From: DAIPKP01 sp964539095
GTDB taxonomy: Bacteria; Synergistota; Synergistia; Synergistales; Aminiphilaceae
Reading direction: 5' to 3'
NCBI GenBank assembly: GCA_964539095.1
Contig: CAZIFL010000005.1
Coordinates: 62,001 to 126,000, forward strand
DNA length: 64,000 bases
The stretch's first letter is position 1, and every line of letters begins with the position of its first letter. The notes under the pieces are model-generated. The model was not told the origin of the DNA. It worked only from the letters and a program-made list of their open reading frames with translations, and did not search any database. Shown here piece after piece: positions 7,947 to 15,844 of this stretch. A program made the position numbers and the translations under genes.

Positions 7947-8990
7947 TTGTTTGGAACGGATATCGGTATAGATTTGGGAACTGCCACGGTACTTATCTTC
8001 GCTTCCGGAAAGGGAGTTGTTCTCCGGGAGCCTTCGGTGGTGGCCTACGATCAGGAAAGTGAAAAAATTCTGGCGGTGGGAGGAGAGGCCAAGCGCATGC
8101 TCGGCAGAACCCCCGGGCATGTGGTGGCTGTGCGTCCCCTCCAGGATGGCGTGATTGCCAACTACACCATGACAGAGGCCATGCTCCGTTACTTTATCAA
8201 GAAAGTCACCAAGGGGATGAATAAATTCTTCCGGAACCGGGTGATGATCTGTGTCCCCTCGGGGGCAACCGATGTGGAGCGCCGGGCGGTCCTCGAAGCT
8301 GCCATTGAGGTGGGAGCCCGGGAGGCCTATCTCATCGAAGAGCCCATGGCCGCTGCCATCGGTGCAGGGATCAGCGTGGCGGAGCCCCGGGGGAACATGG
8401 TGGTGGATATCGGAGGGGGAACTTCTGATATCGCCGTGATCTCCCTGGGAAGCATCGTGCACTCCGAATCTCTCCGGGTGGGGGGAGATAAGTTCGATGA
8501 GGCCATCATACGGTTTGTGCGGAAGAACTTTAATCTTGCCATCGGAGAACAGACTGCGGAGCTGCTTAAAATTGATATCGGTACCTGCTATCCCATGGGA
8601 GAGATGCGCAGCATGGAGATACGGGGGCGGGATCTCGTACTGGGGCTCCCCCGGGAGATCGAAATCAACAGCTACGGTATCGCCGAAGCTATCAGCGAGT
8701 CCGTGGAAGCTATTATTGATGGAATTCGTCGTGTTCTGGAGCTAACGCCTCCGGAGCTTTCCGCCGATATTATAGACAGGGGAATTTTCCTGACCGGAGG
8801 GGGTGCTCTTTTGCGCGATCTTGCCACCCTCATCTCGGAACATACCGGGATTGCCTGCTACATAGCAGAAAATCCCATGGAGTGTGTGGCCCTCGGCACA
8901 GGAAAGGCCCTGGAAGAGCTGGATAGTATGAAAGAGGCCGGTACGGTGCTCTCGGCGTTACGGCGCGGGAGGCGTCTCGGTCGCTTCTAA
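7947..8990 (+). CDS. mreB: rod shape-determining protein MreB (MreB/Mbl family)
   Basis: Actin-like ATPase that forms membrane-bound filaments guiding lateral wall synthesis. 347 residues starting with TTG at 7947, behind GTAAGGGGGG (7931-7940). The TTG gives MFGTDIGIDLGTATVLIFA, the phosphate-1 loop; DIGGGTSDIAVISLG is the phosphate-2 loop, and IFLTGGGALLRDLATLI the adenosine motif. The C-terminal tail is basic (RRGRRLGRF). It stands directly before flagellar rod genes, so it may be an MreB paralogue co-transcribed with them. Whether it is the main cell-shape MreB cannot be told. Confidence 0.93.
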   Translation: MFGTDIGIDLGTATVLIFASGKGVVLREPSVVAYDQESEKILAVGGEAKRMLGRTPGHVVAVRPLQDGVIANYTMTEAMLRYFIKKVTKGMNKFFRNRVMICVPSGATDVERRAVLEAAIEVGAREAYLIEEPMAAAIGAGISVAEPRGNMVVDIGGGTSDIAVISLGSIVHSESLRVGGDKFDEAIIRFVRKNFNLAIGEQTAELLKIDIGTCYPMGEMRSMEIRGRDLVLGLPREIEINSYGIAEAISESVEAIIDGIRRVLELTPPELSADIIDRGIFLTGGGALLRDLATLISEHTGIACYIAENPMECVALGTGKALEELDSMKEAGTVLSALRRGRRLGRF

Positions 8991-9003
8991 GGAGGACTAG
9001 CCC

Positions 9004-9795
9004 ATGTTTCGGGGATTCTATGCGGGAACATCCGCCATGCTGGTACAGGAAAAAATGCTGGACGTGACGGCGAACAACCTTGCTAACGCAGATACAGCAG
9101 GATTCCGGGGCCGTATAGCGGTGAACAAATCCTTTCCCGAACTTCTCATGGAAAAGGTGGACGGTAACCCCGGAGAGGTCTATCCCCCCAAGCCGGAACG
9201 CTGGAAACGGCGGGAACTCATTGGGGATATGGCCTTTGCCAACGTGCTCTCCGAAACCGCCCTCGATCTCCGGGGGGGGGCCCTGCGGCATACGGGAAAC
9301 ACCCTCGACGTGGCCATCTCGGGTGAAGGATATTTTGCGGTAGAGGACGGAGCCGGCAATGTTTTCTACACGCGCTCCGGGCAGTTTCTCCGCAGCGGAG
9401 AAGGGCAGCTGGTGACCCATGAAGGGATGGCCGTTATGGGGCAAGGCGGGGCGGTTGAACTTGGTGAAGCCACCCGGATCTCCATTGACGAGCAGGGGCA
9501 GATCCTTGCGGATGGCGAGGTTGTGGATGTTCTGCAGGTGGTGACCTTTCCTGTTCCCACCTATCTGCGTCACGAGGGGCGCTCTCTTCTTTCGGAGACC
9601 GAAGATTCCGGGGCTGCGGCAGATGTCGAAGAGGTGCGGCTCTCCTCGGGCTTTTTGGAGATGTCCAACGTCAACATCGTAAGCGAAATGGTTCGCATGA
9701 TTGCGGCGAACCGAGCTTACGAGGCGGCGGCAAAAACCGTGACGATCCAGGACGAAAGCGCAGGAAAGTTAATTCAAACCTACGGAAAGAGCTAA
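9004..9795 (+). CDS. flgF: flagellar proximal/distal rod protein, FlgF/FlgG family
   Basis: Rod protein of the flagellar basal body, exported through the flagellar type III apparatus to the periplasmic rod. 263 residues. The N-terminal rod motif is clear (MFRGFYAGTSAM, then VTANNLANADTAGFRGR), and the C-terminal heptad region NVNIVSEMVRMIAANRAYEA is typical. FlgF is favoured over FlgG because the next gene is a closer FlgG match. RBS AAGGAGG at 8990-8996, 3-9 bp after the mreB stop. The coding sequence contains a run of nine G at 9272-9280. Confidence 0.88.
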   Translation: MFRGFYAGTSAMLVQEKMLDVTANNLANADTAGFRGRIAVNKSFPELLMEKVDGNPGEVYPPKPERWKRRELIGDMAFANVLSETALDLRGGALRHTGNTLDVAISGEGYFAVEDGAGNVFYTRSGQFLRSGEGQLVTHEGMAVMGQGGAVELGEATRISIDEQGQILADGEVVDVLQVVTFPVPTYLRHEGRSLLSETEDSGAAADVEEVRLSSGFLEMSNVNIVSEMVRMIAANRAYEAAAKTVTIQDESAGKLIQTYGKS

Positions 9796-9871
9796 CGCTT
9801 CCGTGGAGGCGTGACGCTCATTCTTTATTGTATATCTTCTCTATTCCCTCTACTGAAGGAGGCGGAGCAGC

Positions 9872-10660
9872 ATGATTCGATCGTTGTATTCCGGGGCGAC
9901 AGGAATGATTGCCCAGCAGACCAACCTGGATGTGGTATCCAATAACCTCGCCAACGCCAACACCGCGGGATTCAAAAAGATCCGGGCGGATTTCGAGGAT
10001 CTTCTCTACCAGATAGATCGGGAGCCCGGAGCGCCGGTAGAGCCGAACTCCATGGTTCCCACGGGAATTCAGGTAGGGCTGGGGACGCGGGTTGTGGGAA
10101 CCAACCGTATCATGACCGCCGGAAACCTTCAGGTTACGGGAAATCCTCTGGATGTGGCCATTGAGGGGGACGGCTTCTTTCAGGTAGCGCTCCCCAACGG
10201 AGAGATGGCCTATACAAGGGACGGTTCCTGGAGCATCGACGGAGAGGGGCAGATGGTCACCTCCAACGGCTATCTTCTGGAGCCTGCCATCGTTATCCCC
10301 GATGATGCCCTTGACGTCATTATAAGCGCCATGGGAGACGTGAGCGTTACCATTCCCGGCGAAGTGGATCCCCAAAACGTAGGGCAGATTGAACTCGCCC
10401 GGTTTGTCAACCCCGCAGGCCTCAAGGCGGTGGGGAAAAATCTCTTTCTCGAAACTCCTGCCAGCGGTGCCCCCATCGTGGCAGAGCCCGGAGAAGAGGG
10501 GATGGGCACCACCATCCAGACCATCCTGGAACTCTCTAACGTTCAGGTAGTAGAAGAGATGGTAAACATGATCGTGGCCCAGCGTGCCTACGAGGCGAAC
10601 TCCAAAACCATCCAGACCGCAGACAACCTTCTCCAAATAGCGAATAATCTCAGAAGGTAG
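9872..10660 (+). CDS. flgG: flagellar distal rod protein FlgG
   Basis: Distal rod subunit, 262 residues. It begins MIRSLYSGATGMIAQQTNLD and carries VSNNLANANTAGFKKIRADF, a near-canonical FlgG start. The C-terminal ELSNVQVVEEMVNMIVAQRA is the conserved coiled region that packs in the rod. RBS AAGGAGGCGGAG at 9857-9868. The 76-bp gap before it contains an AT-rich stretch (TATTGTATATC) that could be a promoter. Followed 8 bp later by flgA. Confidence 0.95.
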   Translation: MIRSLYSGATGMIAQQTNLDVVSNNLANANTAGFKKIRADFEDLLYQIDREPGAPVEPNSMVPTGIQVGLGTRVVGTNRIMTAGNLQVTGNPLDVAIEGDGFFQVALPNGEMAYTRDGSWSIDGEGQMVTSNGYLLEPAIVIPDDALDVIISAMGDVSVTIPGEVDPQNVGQIELARFVNPAGLKAVGKNLFLETPASGAPIVAEPGEEGMGTTIQTILELSNVQVVEEMVNMIVAQRAYEANSKTIQTADNLLQIANNLRR

Positions 10661-10668
10661 CGGAAAAG

Positions 10669-11571
10669 ATGTCTGTAAACAGCCGAGGGCGGGGTAAATC
10701 CCGCCTTTTTTTGTCTTTTCTCGTTCTTCTCGCAGTAACGGTTATACTCTCTCTGCTGGAGGATACCTCCGCTGCGGAGCCGGAGCTGCATATCCGCATC
10801 ACCGTAGAACATTTCGAAGCGGGGCGTACTCTTCGGCTTGGAGAGGTGGCGGATATTCATGGGGAGCCTCCTCTGGTATGGAAAGCCTCCCTGGTGGAGA
10901 TCTTCCCCCGGGGAGAGAGCTTTACCTCGGAAGAGCTTCTCTCCCGCATGGTGGAGGCCGGTTTCGGCGGAACCCTTCTCTCCCTCAGGATGCCTCCGCA
11001 GATCCCCGTGCTCCCCGAAAAAGAGATCGCCCGGATGATCCGGCTTCTGGCAAACTGGACATGGAGAGTTTCGGTGGAACATGATGGCCCGGTCCCTTCG
11101 GCTCCTCTCACATCCCCTCGCAAGATAGCCCCCGGCACAAGTCAGACGGTACTTCGTTTCCGTGACGGCACCATCCTCCCCGTACGTATCCGATGGGAGC
11201 AACCCGTCTGTAAGGCCCAGCGGAGCCTTATGAAAGGGACGATTCTCAAAGAAGAAGATCTTTGTCTCTCTTCCGCAGAGCGCATCGGCAACCGTATCCC
11301 TGCGCTGCCGAACCAGGCTCTGGGCGCCCGCGCCTCCAAGAACCTCCCTCGGGGTGTCAGCATCTACACCTCGGATATCGACCTTCTTCCCGCAGTAACC
11401 CGGGGGCAGCAGGTTACTCTTCTCTATCGATCTGGAACGCTCTCTATCCGTGCATCAGGAGAGGCACTTGAAGGAGGCGCATTAGGTGATATCATATCCG
11501 TACGGAACGAACATACCCGGCGAGTGGTGAAAGGAAAAATTCTCGCTCCCGGCATAGTGGAGGTGGAGTAA
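10669..11571 (+). CDS. flgA: flagellar P-ring assembly chaperone FlgA
   Basis: Periplasmic chaperone for FlgI polymerisation into the P ring. 300 residues. An N-terminal signal peptide is visible (arginine-rich start, hydrophobic core at about 13-30, Ala-Ala near residue 36). The C-terminal half has the SAF-type repeat region (GTILKEEDLCLS, then NLPRGVSIYTSDIDLLPAV and ASGEALEGGALGDIISVRN). Located between flgG and flgH, the common place. Codons 7-15 form a strong stem-loop followed by seven T (10687-10712), reported separately. Confidence 0.88.
   Translation: MSVNSRGRGKSRLFLSFLVLLAVTVILSLLEDTSAAEPELHIRITVEHFEAGRTLRLGEVADIHGEPPLVWKASLVEIFPRGESFTSEELLSRMVEAGFGGTLLSLRMPPQIPVLPEKEIARMIRLLANWTWRVSVEHDGPVPSAPLTSPRKIAPGTSQTVLRFRDGTILPVRIRWEQPVCKAQRSLMKGTILKEEDLCLSSAERIGNRIPALPNQALGARASKNLPRGVSIYTSDIDLLPAVTRGQQVTLLYRSGTLSIRASGEALEGGALGDIISVRNEHTRRVVKGKILAPGIVEVE
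10687..10712 (+). terminator. terminator-like hairpin inside the start of flgA
   Basis: GGCGGG (10688-10693) pairs perfectly with CCCGCC (10700-10705) around a 6-nt loop and is followed at once by TTTTTTT (10706-10712). This has the form of a Rho-independent terminator but lies in the first 15 codons of flgA. If used, part of the transcription would end after flgG. Ribosomes initiating at the flgA ATG would disrupt the stem, so it could act as an attenuator. Confidence 0.55.
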
Positions 11572-11574
11572 GGC

Positions 11575-12189
11575 ATGAACGCAGCAAAAGAACAGAGCGC
11601 GCGGCCGGGGTGGCGTAGTCTGTGGACCCTTGGAGTTCTTCTTATTCTGGCTTTTCCAGGGTCTCTTCCCGCCACATCTCTTTGGCAGGACGGAAGCAGT
11701 CTCTTCGGAGACGAGCGTCCCTCACGGGTTGGGGATATCGTAACGGTGGTGGTGGATGAAAAAACCAAGGTCACCGACGAGGCTACCACAGAGATCAAGA
11801 AAGATAACTCTTCCTCCGGGAGCAACCCCGATGGAGGATGGGGGTTCCTCAGCTTTCTCAGCAGGCTCGGTTTCAGCTCGAACGTGAACATGACCGGAGA
11901 GGGGAAGACCGAACGGGAGCATAAGGTCTCCTCCCGGATCTCCTGCCTCGTCACGGAGGTGCTCCCCAACGGCAACCTTGTGGTGGAGGGGACCCGGGAT
12001 CTTCAGACCCATAAAGAGACCCTCACCGTGGTCTTCAGGGGGGTTATCCGCCCTCGGGATGTGAAGCCGGATAATACCATCGACTCCACCCAGGTGGCCA
12101 ACCCAGAACTCGGCATCCAGGGAAAGGGAGCGCTCTCCAGAGTGCAGCAGCCCGGAATTCTCACCCAGATTCTTCATGCTATTTTCTAG
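11575..12189 (+). CDS. flgH: flagellar L-ring protein FlgH (no visible lipobox)
   Basis: Outer-membrane L-ring subunit, 204 residues. It has a hydrophobic signal segment (about 15-32) and family blocks LWQDGSSLFGDERPSRVGDI, VVEGTRDLQTHKETL and GVIRPRDVKPDNTIDSTQVA. FlgH is usually a lipoprotein, but here no cysteine follows the signal segment; the cleavage region reads PGSLPATSLW. The only cysteine is far inside the mature protein. Start ATG 3 bp after flgA. The presence of FlgH is direct evidence for an outer membrane. Confidence 0.92.
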   Translation: MNAAKEQSARPGWRSLWTLGVLLILAFPGSLPATSLWQDGSSLFGDERPSRVGDIVTVVVDEKTKVTDEATTEIKKDNSSSGSNPDGGWGFLSFLSRLGFSSNVNMTGEGKTEREHKVSSRISCLVTEVLPNGNLVVEGTRDLQTHKETLTVVFRGVIRPRDVKPDNTIDSTQVANPELGIQGKGALSRVQQPGILTQILHAIF

Positions 12190-12205
12190 TAAGGAGCGAC
12201 GAGAC

Positions 12206-13318
12206 ATGATGCGCAGGATCTTTACAGGCGGAGCTTTTACTCTTTGTATCCTTCTCTTCTCCTCTCTGGTTTTTGCAGCCTCTTTCCAGCCCCTGGTACG
12301 TATTAAGGATCTCACCGATATCCAGGGAATCCGGGATAACCAGCTTGTAGGAATGGGGCTTGTGGTGGGGCTCCCCGGAACGGGAGACAAGGGGGACATG
12401 GCGCTGCGGATGATGCAGAATATGGCCCGTCAGTACGGCCTGGGAGTAGATCTCAAGGCGATCAAGAGCAAGAACGCCGCAGCGGTTACCGTTACCGCCC
12501 AGCTTCCAGCCTTTGCGCGCCCCGGTCAGACCGTAGATGTCACGGTGGCTGCCATGGGAGATGCCAAGAGCCTTCAGGGGGGAGTGCTTCTCCAGACCCC
12601 TCTTCGAGCGGCCAACGGTGACGTCTATGTGGTTGCTCAGGGGCCTCTGCTTGTGGGAGGCTATGAAGCGGGAGGTGCCGCGGGGGCGGTCACCAAGAAT
12701 ATCACTACCGCAGGAATGATCCCCGGAGGCGGGCTGGTGGAGCGGGATGTTCCCGTCTCGCTCGGCCGGGGGGGAAATATCGTCTTCCAGCTCAAAAATC
12801 CCGATTTTACCACAGCCCAGCGGGTGGCAGACACCATCAATACCCTCTATTTCAACGTGGCATATCCTGTGGATGCCGGGAGAGTGGAGGTCCGGCTCCC
12901 CCAGGGGATGGGAGGTAATCCCTCCCGATTCATCGCAGAGCTGGAAAACCTGGAGATACGCCCGGATGCTGTGGCCCGCGTTGTGGTAAACGAGCGCACC
13001 GGTACGGTGGTTATGGGGGCTGGTGTTCGGATCAGTACCGTGGCTGTGGCTCACGGAAATCTTACGGTACGTATCGAAGAGCGCCCTGAAGCATCGCAGC
13101 CGGAGCCTTTTTCCATGGGAGAGACCGCCATCCTCCCCCGCACCGATGTGGAGGTTACCGAGGATATGGGGCAGTTCCTGGAAATTTCCACCAATACCAA
13201 TGTCCAGGAGCTGGTAGAGGCCCTTAATGGTGTAGGAGCCTCCCCAAGGGATGTTATTTCCATTCTCCAGGCCATTGATCGGGCGGGAGCACTCTATGGA
13301 GAGCTGGTGATTCAGTGA
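12206..13318 (+). CDS. flgI: flagellar P-ring protein FlgI
   Basis: Periplasmic P-ring subunit, 370 residues. The frame opens at 12176 inside flgH, but the ATG at 12206 is chosen because AAGGAG (12191-12196) sits 9 bp upstream and it gives a clean signal peptide (MMRRIFTGG, hydrophobic core, cleavage after VFAA). Family motifs: VRIKDLTDIQGIRDNQLVG near the mature N-terminus, and VGLPGTGDKGDMA. The C-terminal GVSPRD-like segment reads NGVGASPRDVISILQAI. The stop overlaps the next start (TGATG). Confidence 0.96.
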   Translation: MMRRIFTGGAFTLCILLFSSLVFAASFQPLVRIKDLTDIQGIRDNQLVGMGLVVGLPGTGDKGDMALRMMQNMARQYGLGVDLKAIKSKNAAAVTVTAQLPAFARPGQTVDVTVAAMGDAKSLQGGVLLQTPLRAANGDVYVVAQGPLLVGGYEAGGAAGAVTKNITTAGMIPGGGLVERDVPVSLGRGGNIVFQLKNPDFTTAQRVADTINTLYFNVAYPVDAGRVEVRLPQGMGGNPSRFIAELENLEIRPDAVARVVVNERTGTVVMGAGVRISTVAVAHGNLTVRIEERPEASQPEPFSMGETAILPRTDVEVTEDMGQFLEISTNTNVQELVEALNGVGASPRDVISILQAIDRAGALYGELVIQ

Positions 13319-13668
13319 TGAACGAAAGCCTGCACGGCATCGCCCCCAAGGAAGCGGAGCTTCCCTCACTCTTTCGGGAGAACGCTCTCGAAAAGTCTGC
13401 AAACAGAAAAACTCGGGATCAGGAGAGCCTTCGGACCTCCTGTCAGGAGTTCGAGGGTATTCTCCTCGGCATGATATGGAAAAACATGTTCGCCCATGCC
13501 CGTTCTCTTGACGGCAAGGACGAACGTCCCTTCGGCGTTATGGAAGATCTTGCCATCGAAATGGCGGCGGATTCCATGAGCAAGGCAGGGGGGGTAGGGC
13601 TCTGGAAGATGCTCTACGCCCAGCTCGTACAAGCTCTTCCCGATGACATCTCTTCTGAAGAGAGCTAG
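13318..13668 (+). CDS. flgJ: FlgJ-type rod-binding protein (no muramidase domain)
   Basis: Small 116-residue protein matching the N-terminal rod-binding domain of FlgJ, the rod cap. The core TSCQEFEGILLGMIWKNMFA and FGVMEDLAIEMAADSMSKAG, and the GVGLWKMLYAQL end, are typical. The C-terminal peptidoglycan hydrolase domain of enterobacterial FlgJ is absent, as in most other phyla. ATG 13318 overlaps the flgI TGA; a GTG at 13315 is also possible. It closes the flgF-G-A-H-I-J order. Confidence 0.88.
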   Translation: MNESLHGIAPKEAELPSLFRENALEKSANRKTRDQESLRTSCQEFEGILLGMIWKNMFAHARSLDGKDERPFGVMEDLAIEMAADSMSKAGGVGLWKMLYAQLVQALPDDISSEES

Positions 13669-14116
13669 GAAACCCGAACCCTTGAGAAGTTTCGAAAATC
13701 AACGCTGGTGGAAGAAGGGTTTATTTTTTGAATGTGTCGGGTGCGGGCGCTGTTGCCGAGGGGAGCCCGGAGCCATATGGTTTACCGCCGAAGAGGGGGA
13801 CGCCATAGCGAACTATCTCGGACTCTCCCGTGAGGCCTTTTCGGCCTCTCATGTCATCTCTTTGCAGGGGCGCCCGAGTATCCGGGAGCATCGCAACGGC
13901 GACTGCCTCTTTCTTGATACCGAAACACAGCGATGCCGGATCTATCCGGTACGCCCTGTCCAGTGTGCTCTCTTCCCCTTCTGGATCTCGGTGCTTCTCT
14001 CCCCCGAAAAATGGGCCGCCCATGCCCGGAAATGCCCTGGTATGAACCGGGGGCGTCTCTACGAGGAGGAGGAGATTCTCGCCCTTTTGCGAAAGTCTCC
14101 TTTCAGAGATCTGTAG
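13643..14116 (+). CDS. YkgJ-family Cys-rich Fe/Zn-cluster protein
   Basis: 157-residue member of the YkgJ/UPF0153 Cys-rich family, whose members are thought to bind zinc or an iron-sulfur cluster; biochemical role largely unknown. Cysteines seen: Cys31, Cys34, Cys37, Cys38 (in CVGCGRCCRG), then NGDCLFL, QRCRIYPVRPVQC and RKCPG, the spacing typical of the family. It overlaps the end of flgJ by 26 bp, which suggests co-transcription. A later TTG at 13682 could also be the start since no good RBS precedes 13643. A related gene next to flagellar operons is known in several phyla, but a motility role is only inferred. Confidence 0.8.
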   Translation: MTSLLKRARKPEPLRSFENQRWWKKGLFFECVGCGRCCRGEPGAIWFTAEEGDAIANYLGLSREAFSASHVISLQGRPSIREHRNGDCLFLDTETQRCRIYPVRPVQCALFPFWISVLLSPEKWAAHARKCPGMNRGRLYEEEEILALLRKSPFRDL

Positions 14117-14193
14117 AAGCGGAAGGGTTCTTCCATTTGTCCTCTTTTGGTGATATGGTACGAATTGTGCGCTATTTTCTATATATTCCCCCC

Positions 14194-14222
14194 TTGCTAT
14201 TCGGGGAATTCGGCGTTAGAAT
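14194..14222 (+). promoter_or_regulatory. sigma-70-type promoter for lysine aminotransferase gene
   Basis: TTGCTA (14194-14199), 17-bp spacer, TAGAAT (14217-14222). The spacing is ideal and each box has 4-5 of 6 consensus bases. It lies 84 bp upstream of the aminotransferase ATG in AT-rich sequence after the flagellar block. Confidence 0.6.
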
Positions 14223-14305
14223 ATAAACTGTTTACAGACATGGGTACATTTTTTAGAGGCAAACTGTGTAGGCAGTTTTATTATGTTCAGAGGAGGCACA
14301 ACAGA

Positions 14306-15700
14306 ATGGCAGAAGTACGGTATTCGATAGCGCCGGAGGATGTTTTTTCCACCATCGAAGAGGTTATGCTCCGGGATGGTTTCGATATTTGTATCGATAT
14401 GGAAAAATCGAAGGGGAGCCATATCTATAATAAGATTAACGGTGACGAATGGCTTGACTTCTACACCTTCTTTGCCTCTGCTCCCTTCGGTATGAACCAT
14501 GAGAAGCTCGCCAACGACGAGTTCAAAGAAAAGATCTTCCGCGCCGCCATCAATAAGGTGGCCAGCTCCGATATCTATACCCAGGAGATGGCGGAGTTCG
14601 TGAAGACCTTCAAAGAAGTGGCCATGCCCAAAGGGTTCAGCCACCTCTTCCTCATCGATTACGGCACATTGGCGGTGGAAAACTGCTTTAAGGTTGCCAT
14701 GGACTGGAAAGTTCGCAAGCTCATCGCCGAGGGGAAGCTCACCAAGGGAGCTGCCATAAAAGGGAAGAAGGGGACCAAGGTTATCCACTTCAACGAGGCC
14801 TTCCACGGCCGCAGCGGCTATACCCTCACGGTAACCAACACCAACGACCCCAACAAATACCAGTACTTTGCCCAGTTCGACTGGCCCCGGGTACTTAATC
14901 CTAAAATTGTCTTCCCCCTGGAGGAGAACCTCGGCATCGTAGAGTGGATGGAGCGTACCTCCCTCAATCAGATCAAGGCCCTCCTTGAGGCAGATCAGGA
15001 CGACTACTGTGCCATCATTCTTGAGACCATCCAGGGCGAGGGCGGGGATAACCAGTTCCGCACCGAGTACCTTCAGGCCCTTCGCGATCTCTGCGACAAG
15101 CACGACGTGCTTCTCATCTTTGATGAAGTGCAGTGCGGCATGGGAATTACCGGCAAGATGTGGGCCTGGGAGCATCACGGCGTGAAGCCCGACATCTTCA
15201 GCTTCGGCAAGAAGGCCCAGATCTGCGGACTCGTGGCAGGCCCTCGGATCGACAGCGTCGACGGCAACTGCTTCCAGGTCTCCAGCCGGATTAACTCCAC
15301 CTGGGGCGGCACCGTGGTGGACATGGTTCGGGCTACTCGGTATCTCGAAATCTACCGGGACGATAAGATTCTCGACTACGTGAGCAACGTGGCGGGCCCC
15401 GCCCTTCTGAACGGTCTCAAAAAGCTTCGGGAGGAGTTCCCCCAGTTCATCTCCAATGTCCGGGGCAGGGGTGTCATGTGCGCCTACGACTTCCCCAACT
15501 CCGAACTGCGAGAGCGCTTCAAGAAGGGGTGCTGGCAGAGAAAGATGCTCATCCTCCCCTGCGGCAACGTTACCATGCGTTACCGTCCCGCCCTCAACGT
15601 TCCTGTGGCGGATATCGAGAGAAGCATTGAGATCTCCCGGGAAGTCCTCAAAGAGATGGTCAAGGAGTGCGGTTGCGGCTGCGGTTGCGGTTGCAACTAG
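14306..15700 (+). CDS. lat: L-lysine 6-aminotransferase with Cys-Gly repeat tail
   Basis: PLP-dependent class III aminotransferase, 464 residues, predicted to move the epsilon-amino group of lysine to 2-oxoglutarate. Strong family blocks: GTLAVENCFKVAMDWKVRK, FNEAFHGRSGYTLTVTNTN and KYQYFAQFDWPRV, which are typical of lysine 6-aminotransferase. FDEVQCG (Asp273) binds the PLP ring, and FGKK (Lys302 or 303) holds the Schiff base. The frame is open upstream, but ATG 14306 is preceded by AGGAGG (14291-14296). Unusual: the last ten residues form five cysteines alternating with glycines (455-463), then Asn. The gene has its own promoter and terminator. Confidence 0.88.
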   Translation: MAEVRYSIAPEDVFSTIEEVMLRDGFDICIDMEKSKGSHIYNKINGDEWLDFYTFFASAPFGMNHEKLANDEFKEKIFRAAINKVASSDIYTQEMAEFVKTFKEVAMPKGFSHLFLIDYGTLAVENCFKVAMDWKVRKLIAEGKLTKGAAIKGKKGTKVIHFNEAFHGRSGYTLTVTNTNDPNKYQYFAQFDWPRVLNPKIVFPLEENLGIVEWMERTSLNQIKALLEADQDDYCAIILETIQGEGGDNQFRTEYLQALRDLCDKHDVLLIFDEVQCGMGITGKMWAWEHHGVKPDIFSFGKKAQICGLVAGPRIDSVDGNCFQVSSRINSTWGGTVVDMVRATRYLEIYRDDKILDYVSNVAGPALLNGLKKLREEFPQFISNVRGRGVMCAYDFPNSELRERFKKGCWQRKMLILPCGNVTMRYRPALNVPVADIERSIEISREVLKEMVKECGCGCGCGCN

Positions 15701-15736
15701 GTTTTGGAAGAGAGCAAAAACTGTCAGTCTGTTATC

Positions 15737-15763
15737 AAAAAGGGGCCCGAGGGCCCCTTTTTT
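15737..15763 (+). terminator. Rho-independent terminator after lat
   Basis: GGGGCCC (15742-15748) pairs with GGGCCCC (15751-15757), extended by an A-run/T-run pairing, and ends in TTTTTT (15758-15763). Near-perfect bidirectional-looking terminator 36 bp after the lat stop. Confidence 0.85.
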
Positions 15764-15844
15764 CGTGAATCCGTGCTATTATTAAGGGGGTAGGGGAAGA
15801 GAAAGATCCTTTTTTCTCTATCCTCTCTGTCGAGGGGGGTTGGC

